DNA from: Polyangium sp. 15x6
GTDB taxonomy: Bacteria > Myxococcota_A > Polyangia > Polyangiales > Polyangiaceae
DNA length: 64,000 nt
Assembly (NCBI RefSeq): GCF_029960785.1
Contig: NZ_JASBQE010000070.1
Coordinates: 1-64,000 of the forward strand
Reading direction: 5' to 3'
Position numbers and translations under genes: made by a program. The notes under the pieces are model-generated. The model searched no databases, was not told the origin of the DNA, and worked only from the letters and a program-made list of their open reading frames with translations. Positions 1-8,801 of this stretch are shown here, one piece after another (within the stretch, counting starts at the first letter, position 1; the number at the start of each line of letters is the position of its first letter).

Positions 1-132
1 TACGGCGGCGGTGGTGGCGGCGGCGGTCGCGGCGGTGGTGGCGGCGGTCGCGGCGGCGACCGGCGCGGCGGTCGCGGCGGCGGCGGCGGCCGGGATCGTG
101 GCGGTCGCGGGGATCGCGGCGATCGCTGGTAA
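1..132 (+). CDS. C-terminal Gly/Arg-rich tail of a truncated protein
   Basis: The reading frame is open from the first base to a TAA at 130-132. It encodes about 43 residues that are almost all Gly, Arg and Asp, ending in Gly-Asp-Arg-Trp. RGG-like tails of this kind follow the RNA-recognition motif in small myxobacterial RNA-binding proteins and also end some DEAD-box helicases. The folded domain lies before the window, so the family cannot be decided here. A strong hairpin terminator follows 35 bases after the stop, which supports this being a true gene end. Confidence 0.6.
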   Translation, partial: YGGGGGGGGRGGGGGGRGGDRRGGRGGGGGRDRGGRGDRGDRW

Positions 133-166
133 GACGTGAGGGCCCGGCGAGAGCCGGCCCGAAAGA

Positions 167-198
167 AAGCGCCCCGGAGCCGAGGCTTCGGGGCGCTT
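167..198. terminator. Bidirectional intrinsic terminator
   Basis: A 10-bp perfect stem (AAGCGCCCCG paired with CGGGGCGCTT) encloses a 12-base loop that can itself partly pair. A T-rich run (ttctgtttt) follows on the plus strand. On the minus strand the complement of gaaagaaa gives a T-rich tract too. It sits between two convergent genes, the Gly/Arg-rich protein and enolase, and probably ends both transcripts. Confidence 0.75.
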
Positions 199-215
199 CT
201 GTTTTGTGCGCGTGT

Positions 216-1592
<1,377 letters not shown>

Positions 1593-1594
1593 TT

Positions 1595-2245
1595 ATGCTC
1601 CCCGGCCGCGTGGAACGTTCGATCGGCGTGTATGGCGAGGAGTTGCTCCTCTGGATCTGCGCAGTGCGCCAGTCCCCGAGGCGTCCGCCCGCGGAGCACC
1701 TGCTCCAGCAGGCGAACTCCTTGATGAACGAGCTCAAGAGCTCGAAGGTGACCGACGAGCTGCCCGTCGTCTCGGCCGACGATGGCCAGTTCGCGATCGC
1801 GGCGATCATCGACGAGATCGCGATGAGCCTTCCGGACTTGCGTCCGCTCTGGTCGCAATACTCGCTGCAGGCCACGCGCTGGTACACGACGAACGCGGGC
1901 GTCGAGTTCTACCAGCGCCTCGAGCGCGTGAAGGAAGGACCGAAGAGCGTGCTCGCGACGTACTACGTGGTGCTCGGCCTCGGCTTCCTCGGCAGGTTCG
2001 GTTTGCCCGGACAGGTGCAGTACGGCGCGACGCAGACGCGCATCGACGTGGCGCGGATCCTCGGCGTCGATCCGGATCGCGACTGGCACGCGGGCGCGCT
2101 AAGGCCCGTGCGTGAGGAGACGGTGCGCCCGATCGACCACCAGACGCCGTGGTGGAAATCGCTGTGGATGGCCCGCGGGATCGGGATCTTCTTCGTGGTC
2201 GTGGGCTCGATCCTGATCATCGTCTCTGCCGTCGGGGGCAAGTGA
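1595..2245 (+). CDS. DotU/TssL (IcmH)-family membrane protein
   Basis: A 216-residue protein resembling the DotU/TssL family. In type VI secretion these inner-membrane proteins have a helical cytoplasmic domain and one C-terminal membrane anchor, and bind TssM. Seen here: a helical N-terminal region, the IIDEIAMSLPDLRPLW-type signature near residues 70-85, a YGA-like motif, and one hydrophobic helix at about 192-213 followed by a 3-5 residue tail. The stop overlaps the start of the next gene (TGATG), indicating translational coupling to a TssM-like protein. No other secretion gene is near, so a role in a complete T6SS is not supported. A GTG 15 bases downstream is an alternative start. Confidence 0.75.
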   Translation: MLPGRVERSIGVYGEELLLWICAVRQSPRRPPAEHLLQQANSLMNELKSSKVTDELPVVSADDGQFAIAAIIDEIAMSLPDLRPLWSQYSLQATRWYTTNAGVEFYQRLERVKEGPKSVLATYYVVLGLGFLGRFGLPGQVQYGATQTRIDVARILGVDPDRDWHAGALRPVREETVRPIDHQTPWWKSLWMARGIGIFFVVVGSILIIVSAVGGK

Positions 2246-3333
2246 TGGCGAACGAGATCGGCCCGTTCACGCAAGAGATCGACGCGCTGCTCGCGGCGAT
2301 CGCGCAGAAGCACCCGAGCAAGAAGCCGCCCTACCAGGTGCCGATCTACCTCGTCGTCGGCGATCCGGGGACGGGGCGATCGACGGCGATCCGCTCGCAG
2401 TTCCTCACGTGGTCCGGCAATGACGGCCCCTTGCCGCCCGCGACGTCGACGCCGTTCTGCACGTACTGGATGGCCGACGAGTGCGCCTTCATCGAGCCCG
2501 AAGGCCACGTGATGGGACCACGCCGCGACCCGGCGCTGCTGCAGGCGCTCTGCGAGGAGCTCTTGCGCAAGCGGCCGCGCGAGCCGCTCGACGCGCTCAT
2601 CCTCGTGCTCAACGTCGCCGCCATCGCCGACCTCGACGAGGCCGGCGTGCAGGCGTACGCGAAGAACTACCGCGACGTGCTCGTGGAGATCGGAAGGCAC
2701 CTCGGCGGCGACGTGCCGACCTACGTCATCCTCACCCGCTTCGACACGGTCTGGGGTTTCGCCGACGTGTTCCAGTGGACGCCCGAGCGCAAGCGCGAAG
2801 ACCCGTGGGGCTTCACGCTGCACCAGGAGGTCGCGCCGCAGGACGCGCTGCCGAAGATCCGCGAGGAGATCGACGGGCTCGCCGCGCGCTTCGAGATGTT
2901 CTGCTTCGCCAAGCTCTCGGGCGAGGAGCACGTCGACACGCGCATCCGCGCCTACCAGCATCTCGTGGAGGTGCGCGAGCTGCTCGATCGACTGCGCACC
3001 CTCTTCGGCGTGCTCGCGATGCCGAACGCGTACGAGCGCGTGCCGTGGTTCCGCGCGCTTTCCATCGGCAGCGCGGTGCCTGGGGTCGGCGACCGGCAAC
3101 GCGCGGGTGTGGCGAGGTTCCAGAGCATGGGCCTCTACCCGGCCTCGATGCCTCAGGGCATGCGGCCGGGCGGGCTGCCGATCCACGCGCTCGTCAAGAC
3201 GGTCACGTTGCCCGAGAAGGACCTCGTGCCGCTGCGCGTGCGCTGGCGCGACGACCTCGCGACGTTGATCCTCGCGGGCTCCGCGCTCCTCGTGTGGATC
3301 GCCGCGATCATCGTCGCGGGCGTGAACCGCTAG
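2245..3333 (+). CDS. Short TssM/IcmF-like GTPase-domain protein
   Basis: A 362-residue protein matching only the N-terminal NTPase region of TssM/IcmF, which normally exceeds 1,000 residues. The P-loop reads GDPGTGRST at residues 39-47, so the usual Lys before Ser/Thr is Arg. Later elements fit a G-domain: LILVLNVAAI near 118-128 and a TRFD-like guanine-specificity motif around 170. One membrane helix lies at the extreme C-terminus (about 340-359), whereas canonical TssM has membrane helices before the NTPase domain and a large periplasmic part after it. The ATG overlaps the DotU-like stop by one base. The stop overlaps the convergent DsbA-like gene within a CTAG tetramer. Loss of the lysine may leave nucleotide binding without normal hydrolysis; this is inference. 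Confidence 0.72.
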   Translation: MANEIGPFTQEIDALLAAIAQKHPSKKPPYQVPIYLVVGDPGTGRSTAIRSQFLTWSGNDGPLPPATSTPFCTYWMADECAFIEPEGHVMGPRRDPALLQALCEELLRKRPREPLDALILVLNVAAIADLDEAGVQAYAKNYRDVLVEIGRHLGGDVPTYVILTRFDTVWGFADVFQWTPERKREDPWGFTLHQEVAPQDALPKIREEIDGLAARFEMFCFAKLSGEEHVDTRIRAYQHLVEVRELLDRLRTLFGVLAMPNAYERVPWFRALSIGSAVPGVGDRQRAGVARFQSMGLYPASMPQGMRPGGLPIHALVKTVTLPEKDLVPLRVRWRDDLATLILAGSALLVWIAAIIVAGVNR

Positions 3334-4211
3334 CGCCCGCGGGCGAGCTCGATCTCCATCGAGACCCAGGCGTCGAGGTCGGGCTCGGGCTTGAAGAGGC
3401 CGAAGTCGAACTCGCGCCCGTTGATGAGGATGAACGGCGTGCCCATGAGGCCCGCGCGATCCGCGTCGGCCTTGTCGCGCTCGATCGTCTTCGTCGCCGC
3501 CTCGGACTGCATGTCCGCGCGCAGCTTGCCCATGTCGAGCCCGAGCTCCTCGGCGATCTCGCCGATCGTCGCGTCGCCGAGTTTCTCCTGGTTCTCGAAG
3601 AGCTCGCGCTCCATCTCCCAGTAGCGCCCCTGCTTCTGCGCGGCGTAGGCGGCGCGGGCCGCGACCTCCGCGTGGGTGTGCCGCGGCAGCGGGTAGAACT
3701 TGTGCACGAGGCGCACGTCGTTCTCGTGCGCCGCGGCGACGCGCTCGACGATCGGCACGATCCTTCGGCACGCGGGGCACTCGAAGTCCGACCACACCAT
3801 GATCGTGACGGGCGCCGTCGCGGAGCCCTTCGTCGGCGAGCCGGCGACGTCGACCGTGGTGACCTTGTTCCCGAAGCGGGTCTCGTAGGCGCGTGCGACG
3901 TCGGCGCGGCCGAGGCCGGCTTTCACGCGCTCCGTGATGAAACGCGCCGCGGGCTCGCAGGCCTTGCAAGAACGCTTCTCGTCGAGGCAGGTGGAGAGCG
4001 GCACGGCCTGGTCGGGGCAGGGGGCGATCTGCTCGTCGAGCAGCCGTTCGACGGTCTCGCGCTCGCGCGGCACGAGCTCCTCCATTTCCTTCGGCCGCTG
4101 GATCTCGAGGGCGCCGCCGCTTTCCGCGTGCTGGCTCCCGCCGCACGCGCTCGCGAAGAGCGCCGAGACCAGCAGGAGCGGGGAGAGGATTCGGGGAGTC
4201 ACGCGGCGCAT
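3330..4211 (-). CDS. DsbA-like thioredoxin-fold lipoprotein
   Basis: Exported thiol-disulfide protein, 293 residues. The signal peptide ends in a lipobox (FASA-C at residue 23). The catalytic CPAC pair lies at 145-148 within SDFECPACRR, and a cis-proline loop (GTPFILING) lies near the C-terminus, as in DsbA/DsbG and bacterial thioredoxin_4 proteins. An unusual N-terminal segment before the fold holds four further cysteines (65, 75, 82 and 85), which may form structural disulfides. I chose the ATG at 4209-4211 because it begins the signal peptide; the longer ORF start adds an Arg/Pro-rich stretch. It diverges from the zinc-ribbon propeller genes, one of which has a periplasmic cysteine cluster that could be a client (inference). 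Confidence 0.88.
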   Translation of the reverse strand: MRRVTPRILSPLLLVSALFASACGGSQHAESGGALEIQRPKEMEELVPRERETVERLLDEQIAPCPDQAVPLSTCLDEKRSCKACEPAARFITERVKAGLGRADVARAYETRFGNKVTTVDVAGSPTKGSATAPVTIMVWSDFECPACRRIVPIVERVAAAHENDVRLVHKFYPLPRHTHAEVAARAAYAAQKQGRYWEMERELFENQEKLGDATIGEIAEELGLDMGKLRADMQSEAATKTIERDKADADRAGLMGTPFILINGREFDFGLFKPEPDLDAWVSMEIELARGR

Positions 4212-4246
4212 CTTACGTCCACAATGAGGCTTCGGCTCGCCTGACG

Positions 4247-5815
4247 GTGGCCTTCGCCCCAAACCCCGGCACCGCCGCGGGCGGATCGGCTTTGCCCCCC
4301 TCGACGCCGGACCGCGCTCGGGGTATTCACCGGCCGAACGTGCACGACGCCGCACCGCCTCCCCCGCAACCCGCCAAGACCAGCGCGCCGATCTCCGTCC
4401 GCGACGCCGGCAAAAAGCGGCTGCGGTGCCCGACGTGCCTGGAGTCCGTCGCCCCCGGCCTCGAGCTCTGCCCCGAGTGCGACGAGCCCCTCGCGGGCAG
4501 CAAGAGCCTCAAGGCCGGCGCGACCACGGTCAAGGCGCCGAGCTGGCTGTCGCTGCACTGGCGTCCGCTCGTCACGGGCCTCGCGATGGCCGGCGTGCTC
4601 GCGACCGGCATCGCCCTGCGCAGCCTCGCCCCGGGACGCTTCCTCCCGCCGCGGGCCGCTTCACGTTCGCCGACCGCCGTCACGCCGACCTGCACCTCGC
4701 CCTGCTGGCATGGCGAGGCGTGCCAGGTCGGCCAGTGCGTCTGGCAAAAGCCGAACGATGTCGGACACCTCGGCGACCAACCCCTCGTGACGGGGCCGTT
4801 CGCCTTGCCGAAGGACGTCTCCGACGCCTTGCCGCTCGACGCGGATCGCTTCGCGCTCGCGCTGCTCACGGGCATCGAGGTGCACGACGCGCGCACGGGC
4901 GCGCTGCTCACGCTCGTCAGCGACGCGCCGCAGATCAAGGGTCTCTACCGCGTCGGCGAGCACCTCTACGCGACCTCGCCGCAGAGGCTCTACGTCGTCG
5001 ACGCGGCCTCGATGGGCCTGCAGAAGACGATCGATCTCGGCGCGATGGTCGGGCAGGTGTCGGTCGGGGCGAACGGCCGGCGCGCGCTCGTATCGCTCCC
5101 GTCGGCGCACGCGGTCGCGATCCTGGCGACGGAGTACCACGCCGAGATCGACCGCATCCATTTCGGCGATGATCCCGTGGGGCCGATGGGCGTCGACGAC
5201 ACGGGCACGCGCGCGCTCGGCACGACGGGACAGGTCCCGCTGCCGGGCCTGCGTGATCCCGCGGGCGGCGCCGTGTACGCGTTCGATCCGAGCCGGCTCG
5301 CGTCGCAACAGGATCGCGTGCGCACGTCGATGCTGGGCAACCCCGTCAGCGTGCTCATGACGCCCGATGGCAGCGCGAGTTACGTCGTCCTCCGCGCCGA
5401 GGACGCGCTCGTGCCGCTCGAATGGCTGCCGTCGGGGGCGGTGCGCCGCCGCGCGCGGATCCAGACCTGCGACGAACCCGAGCAGATCGAGCTCGTGCGT
5501 CGCGGACGCCGCGCGCTCGTGCGTTGCCACGAGGGGCGCGCGCTCGAGGTCTTCGACCTCGCGAAGGGCGAGCTCGCGCGGCACATCCCGTTCAACGGGC
5601 GCGCGACCGATCTCGTGATCACGCCCGACGGCGAGCAGGCGCTCGTGACGCTCACCGGCGACGGCGCGGGCTCGCTCGCGATCGTGGATCTCGAGTCCTA
5701 CGCGGTGAAGCTCCTTCCGCTCTCGGGCGAGCCCAAGCGCGTGCGGCTCACGCCGGACGGCCGCATGGCGCTCGTCTTCTCGGACTGGGCCAAGGTCGCG
5801 TGGGTGGTGCGATGA
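4247..5815 (+). CDS. Zinc-ribbon, single-TM, beta-propeller protein (first of a pair)
   Basis: Not a named family that I recognise. In order: a Pro/Ala-rich disordered N-terminus; a four-cysteine zinc ribbon (CPTC at 61-64, CPEC at 75-78); one membrane helix at about 106-125; a short cysteine cluster (CTSPCWHGEACQ to C164); then repeats of the YVTN/WD-like beta-propeller type, with motifs such as TPDG repeated at about 40-residue spacing. The topology suggests a zinc-binding cytoplasmic head and a periplasmic propeller. The listed GTG start is only 36 bases from the divergent gene's start, so a later start near 4339 is possible. The stop overlaps the next gene's ATG (ATGA). Confidence 0.7.
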   Translation: MAFAPNPGTAAGGSALPPSTPDRARGIHRPNVHDAAPPPPQPAKTSAPISVRDAGKKRLRCPTCLESVAPGLELCPECDEPLAGSKSLKAGATTVKAPSWLSLHWRPLVTGLAMAGVLATGIALRSLAPGRFLPPRAASRSPTAVTPTCTSPCWHGEACQVGQCVWQKPNDVGHLGDQPLVTGPFALPKDVSDALPLDADRFALALLTGIEVHDARTGALLTLVSDAPQIKGLYRVGEHLYATSPQRLYVVDAASMGLQKTIDLGAMVGQVSVGANGRRALVSLPSAHAVAILATEYHAEIDRIHFGDDPVGPMGVDDTGTRALGTTGQVPLPGLRDPAGGAVYAFDPSRLASQQDRVRTSMLGNPVSVLMTPDGSASYVVLRAEDALVPLEWLPSGAVRRRARIQTCDEPEQIELVRRGRRALVRCHEGRALEVFDLAKGELARHIPFNGRATDLVITPDGEQALVTLTGDGAGSLAIVDLESYAVKLLPLSGEPKRVRLTPDGRMALVFSDWAKVAWVVR

Positions 5816-7191
5816 GCCAGCAGCGCGTCCCGTGCCCCGCCTGCAAAGCGCCGATCGTCTTCGGGGCGCGCAAGTGCCGCGCGTGCAAAGCGTGGCTCGT
5901 CCCGGAGGCGCAGCCGCGCGTGCCGCGCGTGATCCTCGGCGGCATCGCGCTCGCCGGGACGATCTTCGCCGTCGTCGTGGGCGGCCGCGAATCTCCCGTG
6001 GGCGAGGCGCCGCCGCTGACGAACCTCGATCCTTCGGGATCCAGCAGCGCCGCGGGCGCGCCGCGTCCCGGCTCGATCGGCCCCGAGATCGAGGCCGAGC
6101 CCGAGCCCACGCCGGCCGACCCCCAGAAGCGCTGGAAGACCCGCGAGATCCGCCTCGGTGACGCCCACCCGCTCGACGTCGTCTTCCATCCGAAGGGCAC
6201 GAGCGTCTACGTCAGCGCCGACGACGCCACGCTGCGCGAGTACAAGCTCAAGACGGGCGAGCTCGTGCACAAGGCCTCGATGCCCGCGCAGGGCGACGAG
6301 ATCCGGATGATCTTCGACCGGTACGTCGCGGTCCTCCGGCACGAGGACGCGGCGCGGATCCCGGTGATGGACACGTCGGCGTGGGATCGGGATCCGGTGC
6401 TGCTCGACGTCGGCAAGAGCCCGGGCGAAATCGTCCCGATGCCGGACGGCCGCAGCGTCGTGGCCTCGACCATCGACGGCAAACGTGTCGCGCGGTTCGA
6501 CCTGCCGACGGGCGTGCGCCTCGCGGACATCACCTTGCCGCACGCGACGGGCCAGCTCTTCCTCGTTCGCGCCGAGAACCGCCCGTACATCGCGGCGATG
6601 GGCGCGCTCTCGCATGGCGGGCGCGCCGCGGGCGCGTGGATCGACCTCTTCGACCCGAGCGAGGAACCCTTCGGCGCCACCCGCCGCAGCATCTTCGTCG
6701 GCCGTGAGCCGCGCGCCGGAGCGCTCTCCCGGGACGGCAGCACGCTCTTCTTCCCGGACCGCGTCTCGAACAAGGCCGTCCTCCTCGACATCGCCGCGAC
6801 CACGCAGGTCAAGTCGACGGCCGTGGGCTTGAGCCCGGAGCAGGGGTTCCTCCTGAACGACGATCGCCTCGGCGTCACGCTCGACAGCAAGGCGCGCACG
6901 GTCACGGTCGTCGACCTCGCCACGATGAAGGTCACGAGCACGCTCATGCTCGACGGCTCGCCTTGCGCGGGCGCGGCCTCGCCGGATGGGCGCACGCTCT
7001 TCGTCGCGCTCGGCGGCACCGAGCGGCCCCCCAAGGGCAGCGGCGTGGCCGTCATCGCCGGCGAACCGCTCCGCATCGTCGCCACGATCCCCACGGGACC
7101 TGGTGTCTGCGCCGTGGACGTCACGCGCGACAGCTCCCGCGCCGTCGCCGCGTCCTATTACGACAAATCGATCCTCGTGCTCGAGCAATGA
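5812..7191 (+). CDS. Zinc-ribbon, single-TM, beta-propeller protein (second of a pair)
   Basis: A 459-residue protein with the same architecture as the gene before it. A zinc ribbon uses Cys 8, 11, 22 and 25 (CPAC and CRAC). A membrane helix lies at about 40-57, an acidic Pro/Glu linker at 60-110, and then propeller-like repeats that include HPKGTSVYVSADDATLREY, RDGSTLFFPD and SPDGRTLFVALGG. The ATG overlaps the previous stop by four bases, so the two are probably made together and may work as a pair. The ribbon sequences differ, suggesting an old duplication. The function is unknown; binding of a protein partner by the propeller is inference. Confidence 0.75.
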   Translation: MSQQRVPCPACKAPIVFGARKCRACKAWLVPEAQPRVPRVILGGIALAGTIFAVVVGGRESPVGEAPPLTNLDPSGSSSAAGAPRPGSIGPEIEAEPEPTPADPQKRWKTREIRLGDAHPLDVVFHPKGTSVYVSADDATLREYKLKTGELVHKASMPAQGDEIRMIFDRYVAVLRHEDAARIPVMDTSAWDRDPVLLDVGKSPGEIVPMPDGRSVVASTIDGKRVARFDLPTGVRLADITLPHATGQLFLVRAENRPYIAAMGALSHGGRAAGAWIDLFDPSEEPFGATRRSIFVGREPRAGALSRDGSTLFFPDRVSNKAVLLDIAATTQVKSTAVGLSPEQGFLLNDDRLGVTLDSKARTVTVVDLATMKVTSTLMLDGSPCAGAASPDGRTLFVALGGTERPPKGSGVAVIAGEPLRIVATIPTGPGVCAVDVTRDSSRAVAASYYDKSILVLEQ

Positions 7192-7213
7192 GCTCGCGGC
7201 GCGCTTGCCCTGC

Positions 7214-7609
7214 TCAGCCCGCGCCCTCGACGTAAGCGTCGACCTCGATCTCCACGAGCATGTCCGGCGCGATGAGCCGCCGCACCTCGACCATCGTGGC
7301 GGCGGGCGCGTGGGCGCCGACCATCTCCTTGTGCGCGCGCCCGATCTCGGGCCAGCGCTCGATGTCGGTCACGTACATCCGCGTGCGGACCACATCCGCG
7401 AGGGACCCGCCGAGCTCCCGCAGCGCCGCCTCGATGATCTCGAAGCAGCGGATCGCCTGGGCATAGGCGTCTCCCTTGGCGTGCGTCCCTCCGCCCACCG
7501 CGACGGGCGCCGTCCCGCCCACGTACACGTGCGGGCCGACGGCCACGGCCCGGCAATACCCCACGCGCGCCTCCCACTCCGCGCCCGAGAACACCCGTCG
7601 TTTTTGCAT
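7214..7609 (-). CDS. RidA (YjgF/YER057c/UK114)-family protein
   Basis: A 131-residue protein with the full RidA fold. RidA enzymes hydrolyse reactive enamine/imine intermediates from pyridoxal-phosphate enzymes; many paralogues have other roles. Seen: the N-terminal YCRAVAVGPHVYVGGTAP strand, a QAIRCFEIIEAAL helix, the RTRMYVTDI motif with the conserved arginine, and the C-terminal LVEIEVDAYV strand with the conserved glutamate. I chose the ATG at 7607-7609 because it starts the domain; the long upstream ORF is unrelated sequence. It is convergent with the propeller pair, 22 bases from its stop. Confidence 0.9.
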   Translation of the reverse strand: MQKRRVFSGAEWEARVGYCRAVAVGPHVYVGGTAPVAVGGGTHAKGDAYAQAIRCFEIIEAALRELGGSLADVVRTRMYVTDIERWPEIGRAHKEMVGAHAPAATMVEVRRLIAPDMLVEIEVDAYVEGAG

Positions 7610-7664
7610 GGCCCGGGTATACCACGGCCCGGCTGCTTCTCGGGCGCGCCCTAGAATGGGGCGG

Positions 7665-8630
7665 TCATTGCGTCGACGTTCGCGGCGAAAGGAGCGAGCG
7701 CCAGCGCTCGTGGCTTTCGGGATCGAAGATGGCATCGGCCACGGCGTCTGGACCGTCCACCCGCAGGTGCTCGGCGAGCTGCTCCTGCTCGTCCGTGCGG
7801 AGTGGGCGCCGGAGCCGTCGCTCGACCTGGCGCGCGAGCACCGCGAGCTGGCCCTGGACAAACCCCTCCTCGATCCCCATCGCCTTCCCTTCCCTGAAGA
7901 TCCGGTTTTGCATGACGATCTCCCGCGACAAACAGGAGTGTACCACATCCGCGAGCCTCCGCTCTCTCTTGTCCGCATCCGCCAGTGCGACCATGGCCGC
8001 GCCGAGTTCGGCGAACTCGCGCTCGTTCGTCCGGGCACGCAGGGCTTCCAGCACCGCCTCCAGATTGCGCGCGTCCGCGTCGACGGCGAGCGGCGTGAAG
8101 ATCATCCAGAACGCACTCCCGCGGGCCTCGAGCTCGGCCACGGTGCGCTGGTAGACCGGCTCGATCCGGAAATGCACCCCGCAAAACGGGGCTCTCGCCG
8201 GGGAAGTCCGGTACGCCGCGTGCGCGGGCCACGGCTCTTCCCGACCGGACAGGACGATCACCACGCTCTCGATCGGCAGGGGTTTGCCTCGGCCCCCGCG
8301 CGCCTCGTCCGCCGCGGCGAGCGCCGTGAGGTTGTGATATTCGAACACCCGGAACGCGATTTCCTCGGTCATCGTGAGCGTCCACTCCGCGTGGAGCAGC
8401 CGCCGCTCGTCGCCGACCTTCACGGAGAGCGCGCGATCGAGCCTCCGCTGGCGCCCCGTCACCTGCGTCTCCACCCATCCGAGGGGCTCGACGAGCTTCT
8501 GATCCGCGTCGCAGAGCGCGCGCGCCACCTCGCGAGGGAATTGCCGGGACACGTGGCGGAGCACGAGATCGACATCGTCGTCGAGCCCCGCCTCGCCCTT
8601 CCGCTTCCTGGGCTGCATCCCGCGCCCCAT
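7665..8630 (-). CDS. PD-(D/E)XK nuclease-like protein (Rpn/DUF4351-type)
   Basis: A 321-residue protein of the group often annotated as Rpn-family or DUF4351 PD-(D/E)XK proteins, abundant in myxobacteria and cyanobacteria. The HAEWT segment near residue 83, after a RALSVKVGDERRLL strand, fits the acidic/E-x-x core. The C-terminus has the family's MGIEEGFVQGQLAVLARQVE repeat-and-helix tail with a closing LAEHL...DAIFD motif. Nuclease activity is not certain because the catalytic Lys is not clear. The start is doubtful: ATGs at 8630 and 8618 both lack good ribosome sites, while a strong GGAGGAG at 8678-8684 serves an ATG in another frame. Confidence 0.65.
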   Translation of the reverse strand: MGRGMQPRKRKGEAGLDDDVDLVLRHVSRQFPREVARALCDADQKLVEPLGWVETQVTGRQRRLDRALSVKVGDERRLLHAEWTLTMTEEIAFRVFEYHNLTALAAADEARGGRGKPLPIESVVIVLSGREEPWPAHAAYRTSPARAPFCGVHFRIEPVYQRTVAELEARGSAFWMIFTPLAVDADARNLEAVLEALRARTNEREFAELGAAMVALADADKRERRLADVVHSCLSREIVMQNRIFREGKAMGIEEGFVQGQLAVLARQVERRLRRPLRTDEQEQLAEHLRVDGPDAVADAIFDPESHERWRSLLSPRTSTQ

Positions 8631-8801
8631 GGCGAACGACGTGCCAGGAAAAAGCACCGCTCTCGTGCATGAAAATGCTCCTCCGGGGTGACGGCGCCAT
8701 GCCGATGGCCGGCGGCCGCCGGGGAGCGCCGAACCACCGTGATCTCGGGCGCGCCTCGTGCCACCATGCGCGCGCTTTCCTCCCGCCCTCCGAGCCGAAT
8801 C

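Noticed and set aside
1595-3333. A complete type VI secretion locus
   Set aside because: Only TssL-like and short TssM-like genes are present; neighbours encode unrelated proteins.
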